Shown: piece by piece, positions 20,129-30,086 of the stretch
Layout of the letters: every line of letters begins with the position of its first letter
How positions within the stretch are numbered: position 1 is the stretch's first letter
From: Paraphoma chrysanthemicola
Taxonomy: Eukaryota; Ascomycota; Dothideomycetes; Pleosporales; Phaeosphaeriaceae
DNA length: 64,000 bases
Assembly: GCA_020744225.1 (NCBI GenBank)
Contig: JAGMWG010000011.1
Span: forward strand, 744,001 to 808,000
Direction: 5' to 3'
Program-made: the position numbers and the translations under genes
The notes under the pieces: generated by a model
Databases searched by the model: none
What the model was told of the DNA's origin: nothing
The model's input: only the letters and a program-made list of their open reading frames with translations

Positions 20129-21200
20129 ATTTTGTGTTACGGTCTAGATCTCGAGCAATGTTCAAGTGCTCTCTTGATGGGTGGTTGGGGATGGGAATCA
20201 AGTCATGGGCAGGTCCAAGCGAGATGTCCCACATATGCGGCTTCCGAAGGAAAGTCATACCGACAACAACTTCAACTTCCACGTAGACTCCGCCTCCTTT
20301 CATCATCAACCATTACAGCTGCCCCTTTGATGTATCTTCTGCTATTTACAGTAGACTGGCATTGCTCATCAAAGTTAAGGACCATGTGGAATGCTCAAGT
20401 GTTTCTTCAATCAAGCCCATTCTCTTCATGATCCAGGCGACAACAGCATGTCTGATGTTTGTTCCAGCAAGCCACAAGCTCAGTTTCCGTCTTGGTCGTT
20501 GACTACACGCTTTAGCAAATATGGACATCTGTTTTTCTTGGAAAGGCTAGGTTTGGGTATTCCTTCTCTCACTCTGCACATCGCCCTTGACCAACGTTGG
20601 CATGCAAGGTGGTTCTGTTTCTTGTATGGTTTCTACAGACTTTCTTCACTTACCATACACTTACTGTCAAACTTTACTACAGAGCCCTTTTCTTGCTTGA
20701 CGCGTACAAAGTGCTTTTCGGAGAGCCGTCTTCAGCAGTCTCTGCATTCAAACTTTTCACTGCTCGGCTACGTGAAGGGTCATCACACTGCACAAAGGTC
20801 CCAGTAACCTGCCAATATAATCTGCCCCATAATACTTTCACTCACCCGACAGGTCTCTCGAGCGTCATAGGCTCCAATCTTGGCACTCCGCAGAGCTAGA
20901 GTGGTCCACCAGCCGGCCCACACCCACCACACTGACATCTCACCCATTAGTCACCCACCCGACAGTTGAACGATTCCCGGAAGGCAACTTCTCTCCGCTA
21001 AACTAGGTACGTTCTTCCGTCATTCTTTTGTGCATCTCCCATTCGCAGCTCGGTACGGGCAGTTTAACGGTGGGCCCACTTTGGTTCGAGAAGGAGCTCG
21101 CAGGTTCCGACCGACGTGCTCAACTTCTCTTGCGTATATGCTCAATCTTTCAAAGTTCTTCAAAGCCTTGAATAACGAGTAACTCTGTGAGTACAGCATC
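20129..21200. other. Intergenic, IMPACT-family gene to conserved unknown
   Basis: This is a divergent upstream region of 1.07 kb. A 138-codon open frame at 20391-20807 has no domain and unlikely composition, so I do not call it. Pyrimidine-rich sequence (20880-21000) precedes the downstream gene. Confidence 0.5.
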
Positions 21201-22199
21201 ATGGGCCGCTTCGACACACTCAACGCCGACACGAAGGATCTCGTTAACTGCCTCCTTCCGGCATTGGCGGCATCCTTCAAAATCTCAGACCCCGTCGACA
21301 TCATTCCCGAGGATATCCGCATGCGTGCATGGGACTGCGATCGTCGCGACCACATCAAGGACCAGACGGAGAATGACCCCCGCAATTGGGGCGTGCAGTT
21401 TCTCAAGGACCTCATGGCCATCGCGCGCATAAAGAAGGGAGACCTTGCTCTCTTTCAGTCGGACTTGCGAGCCAAGGTCGACTTGCACGAGCCAAAGCAT
21501 CCTTGGGCCCGTCTCGCTGATATTAAGGAGATCCGCGACGAGTACGAGCACCCGGATCGCAAGAAGGAGGTCGCTGAAGAGTCCTCTGGTACTACCTCAA
21601 CCGATTCGTACCTGGAGGAGCTGCACGAGCCTGACCTGCCGAAGGGCTTGAAGCGTGGCCATCGCAATCACGAAATTTATGAGGCTCGCGTTCAAGAATC
21701 GCATAAGCGACGCAAGCGTAAGTTCTGCTGCTGCACTGTTGACTCAATGGTCTAACGTACGACAGATGGCGGTCGTCTTCGTCGTGCTGATGATGGCGGC
21801 TTCATCCGCAAGGAAAAGATCAAGGGCAAGCATCGTTACTCCATCGAGCGCTCATCTCCAGATGGCAGCCGTCGCTCTATGCAACGCCCTAGCCGCACCG
21901 TTCAGTCCGACGACGACGAGTTCAACACCTCTCGCAACATGGCATTCCATGCGCACCCGACTCCATCCTTCTCCATGTCTCCAGCGCCGTTCCGAGCTCC
22001 CTCCGCCATCGCCGAAGCCGTGGACGCATCTGATCAGCCGCTGCATGTCCAGAAGATGGCCGCCGAGTTGGAAGTCGCCGAAGCTGAGCTGCGGACCGCT
22101 CGTATCAAGATGCAGTACATCCAGGCTAGGGAGCAGGCTGAGAAAGAGCGTCTTCACGGGAGCGGTGCTGTAGAGGGTCCTCCTCACGCCTTCAACTAG
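21201..22199 (+). CDS. Conserved fungal protein of unknown function (316 aa)
   Basis: Two exons, 21201-21717 and 21766-22199, join across a 48-bp intron (gtaagt..acgacag). The start is MGRFDTLNADTKDLVNCL. The N-terminal half looks globular and acidic/polar (DPVDIIPEDIRMRAWDCDRR). A basic patch at the splice (HKRRKHGGRLRR) resembles a nuclear localisation signal. The C-terminal half is Ser/Arg/Pro-rich and then forms a likely coiled coil (QKMAAELEVAEAELRTARIK). I do not recognise a named domain. Splice phase and coding character are good, so the gene is real though its job is unknown. A nuclear role is only inferred. Confidence 0.75.
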
Positions 22200-22820
22200 A
22201 TGCTGGAGGGGTGTACTGGCAAATGACATGGTTGATGTACATCATTGTGTGTAGAGCAACTCTGAAGCGGTATCTGGTGGGCGCATCTTCTACCATCAGC
22301 TTTGGATCGCTACATGATGCCTTCCTGGAGGCAGTCTTGGATATGTGAAGGGCCGTCAATATTGGCCATGCGTTTACTGCGTGGGTATGCACGGGCTGAT
22401 CTCACTGCGTTTCCGAGAGCATACCGAATCGCTCCAGGACAGCTTGATAGAAAATTTCCCTCAATAAGTAAATGTCATGGTTCTTCTCTGTCTTTGTCAT
22501 CGTGTGAATTGCGGTCATAAAAATTCTTGTTTATGTACCCTCATGCAGTCTGTTATCCAACCTGTGCATCATTCAGCACTCATCCTCACGGAAGCACCAC
22601 GCCTTATACCCTCAAAACAGCCCCTTACATACCTCAGGTTTTTTATTTTCCTTCCATTTAAATTTTTGATAGGCCTAGGTCTCTCTGACTGTCGTATGAT
22701 CATCCGCCCAACACGCACCGCGGCTCATCGCGCAGAGGAGAACATCCTCATCAGCTCTCAGCCCTATGCACAGACTCTGGATCGCTGCTTGTTTGCTAGG
22801 GAGGACCTGTCCTAGCTAGC

Positions 22821-22910
22821 GCGAGTTATTTATCATTATAAGCACGTAAGGCTTTTCAACGGCGAAAGCGTGAAGCAAGCCCAATGATAGGACGGCTACA
22901 GAAGCCAATG
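22821..22910. repeat. Diverged repeat copy A
   Basis: About 90 bp starting at gcgagttatttatcat aligns without gaps to about 25871-25960, with roughly two thirds to 70 percent identity by eye. Shared blocks include ttattta, aagcaa and gatagg. Most differences are transitions. It may be a relic of a dispersed element or of duplicated gene flanks. Confidence 0.5.
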
Positions 22911-22976
22911 TATGAAAGGAGCAAGGTGGTGATGGCAACTTATCGTAACATTTTGTTTGAGTCATTGCCGCAAACG

Positions 22977-23043
22977 CATTATTCGAATGCACAGCTGCAT
23001 CGATACCTACTGTCTCAGACGCTCTCTCATTATTCGAATGCAC
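22977..23043. repeat. 16-bp direct repeat
   Basis: The sequence cattattcgaatgcac occurs at 22977-22992 and 23028-23043, 51 bp apart, with cgat shortly after each. It lies about 270 bp upstream of the F-box-like gene and could be a regulatory element or chance duplication. Confidence 0.5.
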
Positions 23044-23312
23044 GTGGCACCGATGTTAAACACTAACTACACATTTCTTTAGAGATTAGTTGGTATTAGA
23101 GCAAGGCATGCCAACCTTGGCATGAACCAACATCAATCCCGCAGGCGAACCGGCTAGGCATCCGCCCATTTAGTCTTGTAGCAGATCCTTGCATGCATAT
23201 TACCCATTGATTCTTCCGAGACTTGAGTCACTATAAAGCTGACTAGTCCCAACCTCAACATTGCCATCATTCTTCCCTCGCCCGATTTTCTGATCTATCT
23301 GCAACCGTTGAC

Positions 23313-24125
23313 ATGTCCGATTCGGTCACTATACAATCTCCTCTTCTGCGCCTTCCTCGCGAGCTGCGTGATCAAATTTATTTGTATGCTTTTTCAGACT
23401 ATGTTCCTTTTCCGAGGGACTGGAGCACGGTAGACAAGTCTGATGAGAATGCACTCTTCCGCGAGCTACCAGGATTGTGTCAAGCCAATCGCCAACTTTT
23501 CTATGAAGCATCGCCAATCTTCCTTGCCCGTGGTGTGACCTCCAGGGATGAGTCAACCGCCAAGCAACTTCTGAAGCTGTACTGCCACTTTCCCGACGAT
23601 GCAGCAACCAAGGGTGTTCGTTGGATCGAGATATCTGACTGGACCGAGGAAAGCACTGCTGTGCAGCTGCTGCTGATTTCCAAATTCACGAAACTTCGCG
23701 ATGTCGACGCCACCTTCACCTTTCCCACCATGGTAGACAGCATTCCAGGGAGATACGTCTATACCAACGAACAAGGCATTTACTGGGACACTGGACTGCA
23801 CTATGAGCCCCCACCAGGCCGAAGCATCGAGGAAGAAAAGGCTGTTCTGGCGAAAGACTTGGAAGCCTTCATCACAAAATACAGTCTTGATCGCGTCATC
23901 GAGATGCCTACGCTCAACTCCATAGTGCTCCGATTCGGGACGAATCATGGTGGCAAAGTTGTGACTTATGGTCACGATGGTAGAAAAGATTATAGGCATC
24001 GCCTAAGCAATCCCTTGTGGAGGTGGGCAATGACCAAGCTGTCGGAAAGGTGGGAAGAAGAGAAGTTTTGGGTTTCGACAGGCTTTATTGAGGATTATGA
24101 TGGTGTCAATAATCCTTCGGACTAA
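23313..24125 (+). CDS. F-box-like / LRLPRELRD-type protein
   Basis: This is a single-exon frame of 270 residues. The N-terminus has LLRLPRELRDQIYLYAF, the F-box-like motif very common in Dothideomycete accessory proteins, followed by LPGLCQANRQLFYEASPIFL, the second conserved helix. The rest includes aromatic and charged segments (RWIEISDWTEES, NPLWRWAMTKLSERWEEEKF) without a recognised fold. F-box proteins recruit substrates to SCF ubiquitin ligases, but for this fungal group that role is rarely shown. There is no signal peptide or membrane segment. It stands alone between repeat-containing flanks. Confidence 0.75.
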   Translation: MSDSVTIQSPLLRLPRELRDQIYLYAFSDYVPFPRDWSTVDKSDENALFRELPGLCQANRQLFYEASPIFLARGVTSRDESTAKQLLKLYCHFPDDAATKGVRWIEISDWTEESTAVQLLLISKFTKLRDVDATFTFPTMVDSIPGRYVYTNEQGIYWDTGLHYEPPPGRSIEEEKAVLAKDLEAFITKYSLDRVIEMPTLNSIVLRFGTNHGGKVVTYGHDGRKDYRHRLSNPLWRWAMTKLSERWEEEKFWVSTGFIEDYDGVNNPSD

Positions 24126-24525
24126 GTCTGCTTCAAGTTTCTAGTGAAGGGATTGGGTGAAGAATAGACGACTTGCAAGGTTGACATTCTATATACTCTA
24201 ATCATTGCTAGGATCATCCGGCCGTGTGATATCGCTATTCGGCTGTGCACGCTGTTTAGTAGTGCCTTAGAGAGTGACTACGTATTTTAGTAATATAGGC
24301 TAGATGTATTCACGTGCTTCTAAGAACAAACTGTTGTACCCACGTGGAGGCGATCAACTATTTATAAGTAATCTGCCATGCTTATAAAGAGATGCAGAGA
24401 CCTCCATGAACTACGAAGAGATAGAAACCGGCCGAATAGCAAAAGTGAGCGGCTGATTATATCTTGACCTAATCATATCGCTATTGCACGTCAGAATGCT
24501 CATCGTTGCCGCCACCGCGCATGAA
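24126..24525. other. Intergenic between F-box-like gene and LysM relic
   Basis: AT-rich sequence with no coding signal. Short repeated motifs of the form ccacgtgg / cacgtgct occur near 24311 and 24339. Confidence 0.45.
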
Positions 24526-25490
24526 TCACACACCGACGGACACATACCTCTCTACCCACATCGATCTACAATCCGATCCGCCGCCAGTATTCCACTTCAT
24601 GAAGTTTGCCAAGCTGATGCCGTTCCGCTTCGTGATTGTATCGCATATTCCGCACGGCTTCACAAAATCAAATCTCTTGCAGCTGGTCGTCATGCCTGGT
24701 TGTGTTGGGCTCGGTGTCTGTACTCCATTTGATGGTCTCGTAGGTGTTGGCGTAGGCATACTAGGCGTATGTCCAAAGATACTGACACAAGCGTATGCTT
24801 CAGCCCATAAGCCACCGTAGTCATCTCCTACACTAGGATTCCATAATTGGAAGTGAGTGAGCGAAATGCCGTTGGCGGCAGCAATGGAAGCGCACTGATC
24901 TCACTTATTGATCCAATGGAAGATGGTCGCTGTTGCTCACCATGTTTGGCTGTGGAGGTTGAGGTGTTGCAATCCCGTTTCCAGGGTTAGTTGGTGTGGG
25001 AACCGCGCCGGCTTCGTCCCATAAAATGTTTACGCAGGCGTAGGCTTCAGCCCAAGGTTCGACACATGGGCTTCCGGCCCTGAGACTCCAATCCAAGACT
25101 TTAGCGAAAATGATGTCAAAACGATTGGCAATGTCGGCGCATTGTTCACCATCTTTGACCTAATAGAAGTGGTCGCAGTTGGACACAATTTCTGGCTGAG
25201 TCAGTAGTGGCGTTTCAATACCACTTCCAACTGAATTGGCGGGGAAGGTGCGAGCGATATTGCCGGAGGCTTTGACGATGATTTTGGTGTGGGAGAAGAA
25301 GAGCCCTAAAAAAATACTTGAACGGAGGTGCGGCCGAGGAATACACAGTGGGCTTGGCAAAAGAGCTTGACACCTTTGAGCTGGCCGCCACGGTAGGCGT
25401 GGACGTAGATGTTGGTGTTGGTGAAGTGAAGGAGCTAGGGACGTTGGTTTTTACACCTGAAGGAGCTTCGAAGATCGCTTCGACGCAAAG
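24526..25490 (-). pseudogene. Broken LysM-domain gene (about three LysM modules)
   Basis: Read on the minus strand, three consecutive LysM-like modules can be followed. Upstream is a Ser/Thr/Pro linker (SPTPTSTSTPTVAASSK) near 25390-25450. The first module (about 25010-25200) has an in-frame TAG at 25160-25162 that fits CAG-to-TAG. The second (about 24780-24960) has a TAA at 24905-24907 and changes frame inside the module. The third (24526-24710) is open, with GMTTSCKRFDF and ISLANFMKWN, and ends YVSVGV. Between modules are Pro/Thr linkers (TPTPTRPSNG). LysM proteins bind chitin or chito-oligomers and, when secreted by plant-associated fungi, can mask chitin from host detection. I see no signal peptide or start codon, so the 5' end is uncertain. 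The breaks argue that no full protein is made. Confidence 0.72.
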
Positions 25491-26139
25491 AAGACTGTAG
25501 TTGCCTCATGAGCCTAATTTACCCATGTGATTGTGGCGGGCTACTCATTGGGCGTGCCATGAAGACGTGATTTGGGAGCGCGCGGTTGCCTTCGTCTAGT
25601 CCATCGTAGGCGCAGCTTCCGGACAGGAAAAATCAAATCCCCAGCTAAGATCTGTTCAATACCTTTTGGGGTACTTCGCGATGATAAACATAGCAAGTGC
25701 ACGTTTTAAGCATACCTACTGCCTAGGTAGAAATGCTCAGTACACCTTCAATGCAACCACACCTGATCGTCGCATGATTTCTCTCATACCCGTCTGAACA
25801 CATGATCTATCAGCCCGGCGCACGGCTCCCTAATTACGCTCTATTCTACAAAAAGTACCTTTCCTCTCAAGTGCAAATTATTTAACATCACGAGAACGCA
25901 GGGTCTGTCCAAGGGCGGAGGCGTAAAGCAAAACCTACGATAGGGTGGCCCTGCAAGCCCCTGCGTGAAGAAGCGAGATGGGCGCTCAGCTGAGCACGAA
26001 CATGCACGAACAAGGAGTGGGGCACGACTGGCGGAAGGAACTTTATGAGCTTTGTGATCATCGTTCACTGTTTGAAAACTGTGTTGAAGTTACTCGTCGC
26101 TCGTTAGTAAAGTCTCTCGTTTCTGTGTTGATTGGAGAT
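25491..26139. other. Intergenic with diverged repeat copy B
   Basis: This is the upstream flank of the LysM relic and the promoter of the Cys-rich membrane protein. It holds the second copy of the diverged repeat. No gene is seen. Confidence 0.5.
25871..25960. repeat. Diverged repeat copy B
   Basis: This is the partner of the 22821-22910 copy; shared blocks include ttattta, aagcaa, gatagg and aagcc in the same order and spacing. It lies about 180 bp upstream of the Cys-rich membrane-protein gene. Confidence 0.5.
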
Positions 26140-27307
26140 ATGCGCGACCAACTATTGTCTTTCGCTTGCGTTTGCTTTGGAGTTTTGTTTCGGGTTGTGA
26201 GCGCGTCGTGGTGAGTTATTTTGGAATTGCTTCAATGGATGAATGAAGCTAATCATGGTAGTTACTATCCTGATGGGTCGTTTCCGACGGATTATGTCTA
26301 CGTGCCGTGTTCTGGGACTGAGCACACATCGTGCTGTATCCCAAGTGAAGGAGATCAGTGTTTGTCGAATGGTGCGCACTCGAAATCTTCAGCTTCTAGC
26401 TTGAAGTAAAACAATCTGACACTGAACAAAGGTCTTTGCTACTATCCTGGCGGAGAGTACTTATTCCAGGGCGCTTGCACGGATAAGAACTGGAACAGTC
26501 CAGGCTGCTTCAATCATTGTACAAACAAAAGTACACCAATCTTGATCATCCCTCTCCATTACGTGCTGACAATAGACAGCCAACAGCTATGCCGACTCAT
26601 ACGATCAGATGGTCAAGTGCGGCAACGATCGATATTGCTGCTACTCGGATGGAAGCACATGTTGTAACGACGATTCCAAAGTCTTCACATTCAGCAACTT
26701 GTCAGTGATCAAGGACCTTGCTACCACAACACGCAAAACCGGCGGGTACTCGGCACCTACAGCAGCAACAGCAACAGGCACGCTCCGATCCGGTAGTTCT
26801 TCCGTCTCCCGTGCATCTACTACAAGTGCTGAAGTCAAAGCCCAAGCAACCGGTACCGCGCCCACGAATACCGCCGCCTTCCCGACCTCAACATCTCCAT
26901 CGTCACAAACAACAGCAGATGAGTCCTCCACTACTCATACTTTCTCCAAAACCGCAATCATCGCCGCCTCAGTCGGCGCGATGCTCTTCTTCGTCCTCCT
27001 CGTCGTAGCGTTCTGGTTCTTCATCCGGCGCCACTACCGCAAGAAGCTCAGCCCAAGCAGTAAAGAGCAAGGCTTCCCACTGTCTAGCGACGGCTTCCAA
27101 AGGTTATCAGATAAGTCGCCACGCCCAGTCGAGGTTCCTGCTCCGCTGCATGCACCACCACCGCTCTACCAGCCGCCAGCATATCAGAGTCCACCGCCAG
27201 CGGTGCATGGAGCGGTCGAAATTGATAGTTCGTATCTGCCGCCGTCGAGGAATCAGTGGGGACAGCCGGTGTTTGAGGCGCCGGCGCAGCCGTATAGACA
27301 TGTATAA
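26140..27307 (+). CDS. Cys-rich single-pass membrane protein with signal peptide
   Basis: Four exons, 26140-26210, 26262-26371, 26432-26530 and 26580-27307, join in phase to give 335 residues. Exon 1 is a signal peptide (MRDQLLSFACVCFGVLFRVV then SAS). The ectodomain has regularly placed cysteines, with CYYPDGSF, CSGTEHTSCCIP, LCYYPGGEYL, PGCFNHC and KCGNDRYCCYSDGSTCC. A Ser/Thr-rich stalk of about 100 residues leads to one transmembrane helix (IIAASVGAMLFFVLLVVAFW) and a Pro-rich cytoplasmic tail of about 90 residues. The layout recalls Wsc/Mid2-type surface sensors, but the Cys pattern belongs to a filamentous-fungal family without a known ligand. Introns fall at the ends of Cys modules. 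A cell-surface sensor role is inferred. Confidence 0.82.
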
Positions 27308-27958
27308 GGTGGATTGGTCGGAAAAGTTCTTTTTGCCCTTGTGCGCTCCTGGGAGGGAGGGAACGAGCGTGAAGGTAGCTAGAAGGCTAGTAGTGCTCGA
27401 GCATATGGCGTAGTTGAGCACTGGTGGTGCTGCACCAAGCAGGCTATGAAGGCCGGACATGTCATCGGGAACGAGCTTGGTGGTCTTCAAGTCTCTTCGA
27501 TGGGGTACTTCAGATCATGACTTTTGAAGCTTTCTCGCCACACTGTATCTGTCTGGTCTTCCGCGCTCGAAATACCTGGCTAGGCGACAATCAAGTTGAC
27601 CTTCTCATTGTCGTTGAGGGTGCCTGTCTGACCCATCAAGACTGTACATCTGATTCAAGACCTGTCTGTTTCTGTGCCTCGAGTTCCCTTGCAGCGCTTT
27701 GGTGCAGTGTCGTTGACATGCTCAAGCGCAGGGACAACAAATCCACCACCCAGCCTGCCTTGTCATGCCTTCAATACAACTTCAACCATACTGCCCTACA
27801 CCCGCGTTAAATAGCATCGTACCAACAAAAAGAGCAGACGTAGTTGTGCTTCGAGCCTCAAAACATGCCCACGTAACCAAAACATGCCAAACCACCTCCA
27901 CTGTTCCACACACTCCCCAACCCTTCCCTGGAGGTGTACAAGGGCAAAAAAGAACTTT
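27308..27958. other. Intergenic, membrane-protein gene to tRNA
   Basis: No protein gene is supported; a 128-codon open frame at 27424-27810 has no features. The right edge contains the Pol III terminator of the minus-strand tRNA. Confidence 0.5.
27946..27951 (-). terminator. Pol III terminator of tRNA-Glu
   Basis: Six A residues on the plus strand are a T6 run on the minus strand, 8 bp past the 3' end of the tRNA. Confidence 0.75.
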
Positions 27959-28051
27959 TCCGACACCGGGAATCGAACCCGGGCCTTGCCGGCGCTTAGA
28001 GCGAACTACTCTGATGAGAGCGGCAAATCCTAGCCACTAGACCATATCGGA
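27959..28051 (-). tRNA. tRNA-Glu(CUC) with intron
   Basis: On the minus strand the acceptor stem TCCGATA pairs with TGTCGGA. The B-box/T-loop region is GGGTTCGATTCCC and the D-arm is GGTCTAGTGGCTAGGAT. The anticodon stem TGCCG pairs with CGGCA. Between them the loop CTCTCA is followed by about 22 extra bases, an intron at the usual 37/38 position. The anticodon CTC decodes GAG. Mature length is about 71 nt before CCA addition. The T6 terminator supports transcription. Confidence 0.93.
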
Positions 28052-30086
28052 TTTTTCTTGATGGAGAGATTGGTTTTTAAATGCAATATAACCCTTAGAA
28101 AGTTCTGCCTGCGTTGCAATGAGTGTTGGTGGTTTTCGTGGCGGACTTGGCCGAATAGAAAGAATTTTGCTTCAGCCCCACTTCCAGACATGGCATTAAC
28201 AACGCTAGCTAAACTGGTTCTGGACAGTTGCATGCAGTCATGGCATTTGGGTACTCAGATTGTAGACGATGGAGACCTGGTAAGGTATATGGCGGAGGTG
28301 ATCATGGCTTTACTTTGTACTTTGTCCATCGTTGCTTTGCATACATATCCCTAATCTCGACTCAACCACTTAGAACAGGTTCGCTTTTTTCTATTTCCAG
28401 CCTGCACGCTGAGTATGTGCCTCAAATGTCATTGCCCAGCGGAAGCAGTCTGATGAATGCGCTCTCTTCAATCACTACAATCACAGGATCGCTGTTCCCC
28501 AATTACCACATGGCATAATGAAATGTGTGCGGTGCTTGTGTTGAGGTTGTGTACAGTGACAGCGATATATATTGGTGCTTTCACAAGCAAGTGTCCACGT
28601 TTTGGCGCAACTCTTACCTCTGGATTCGATGGCACGTGCACTAACCCTGTATGGCATTGCACGTGGTCGCGTGCGCATCACGTGCGGGCGACAACAGGTG
28701 CACGACAGGCCTCGTCGCTGCGCAACTCGGCATGAATGAGATATTTCACACTGACGTCTCAACATATCACTTGTTTCAATAACACTCAATCTGGGTAAAC
28801 AATCACTGTTCTCTGCCAAACCATCTGACCTTGTGCCCACAGTTCATACCCACCCGCTCACCCTAGTCCCCTTCCCTCCTTATCACCACAACTCGTATCG
28901 ACTTACCTCACAGTCTCGCGCCTTTAATTCCGCGCTGGCTCTCGCTCCATACGCGTAGTCCCAAGCAGACCGGCTACGAGGTCTAGCTAGCAGACACGCG
29001 CTTGCGTCTTTGTCCGACGCGCTGCAACCACAGACGCGGGTATGTCACAAGGTACTCGCCATGCGTAGGCCCAATGTCGGGTTTCCGTGAGCAGTAATGA
29101 TCGTTGCTTGGATGCAGGGATGGGATCAAAGAGTTTGCGATGCCTAGACTTTTGCTCAGAATCCGGAAATGTGAGTTCTGGAGATTGGTGAGGCCGAGGC
29201 ATATTGGCTTAGACAGCTGATCGAGTCGTATGGCATGGGTCGCAAAGATCTTCGATCTCGAGTCGACTATGTTAGCGGTTGTTGTTGGCATGAGTTGGGA
29301 CTCGAGAAGGTGATGGCTTCTATTCGTCTGCCTCTAGTGTATGGCTCAATCAGTGCTGGACACATCTCGTTTGCCACGAGCCGTTACAAAACGATAGCGG
29401 TGAAAATGTCTGGTGCGGTTCCGAGGACGCATGTGCTGGCGGAACATGATAATTGACACCATCCCAGCGGTTCAAGAATAGACCAAATCCGGGGCGAGTT
29501 GCCACTATCGCGTCAGGCTGCCTGTAGCCAAAGTAGACTCGCAAGATGTCTTATAGAGCCATCGATGGTCGAGTCTGATGGCGGGAGACGACTCAAGAGC
29601 GCTTTACCTATGCATTCGTTATTGCTATCGTCGCCATGTCGCCCGTCCTTGGTCGTCGCCCACACACAAATGTCTATTCCGAGGACCTCTGCCTGCAAAG
29701 CAAATCGCCGAAGCGGCAGTGCAAGGCCACTCGAACAGGTGAGCGCGGTCTTCATATCAGTTTCGTTTGTGAAAATGAGCTCCGTACATTGTTGAGTCAT
29801 CACTCACAAGGCGTGCTCGCACTGTGCGTGCCAGAAATGACGCCGCGACAAACCGAGAGCACGTCGTATGTTCATGATGTTCGGTGTGCTGTCACGTAGT
29901 TTGAGCTCAGCCTCTTTTAAGTGTCCGCAGCTCGACGGCCGTGATAACGGTCCATCGCACTGCATCTCACTCGCCACGGCCAACACATCCACACGCTCTC
30001 AACCATTGCAGTCACCACTCCCTACCGAACCTCTGAAACTCTCCATCACGGCTAACTCATCAAAAGCGCCATCTTCAGCCACAAGG
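28052..30086. other. Long intergenic region before the oxygenase-like gene
   Basis: No gene is supported over 2 kb. Three CACGTG sites cluster at 28633, 28660 and 28679, and a pyrimidine-rich, promoter-like stretch spans 28840-28930. Open frames here are short and featureless. The frame of the downstream gene extends back to 29868, but that part looks non-coding. Confidence 0.5.
28633..28684. promoter_or_regulatory. Cluster of three CACGTG E-boxes
   Basis: CACGTG occurs at 28633-28638, 28660-28665 and 28679-28684. This palindrome is bound by bHLH factors such as Cbf1- or SREBP-type proteins in fungi. The nearest identified gene downstream starts 1.4 kb away. Confidence 0.45.

Larger units (their letters stand above)
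22200..23312. other. Intergenic with diverged repeat
   Basis: No gene is seen. It contains one copy of the diverged repeat pair (about 22821-22910) and a 16-bp direct repeat, both listed separately. Confidence 0.5.

Noticed and set aside
20391..20807. 138-codon open frame
   Set aside because: No domain, odd composition and no convincing leader; likely chance.
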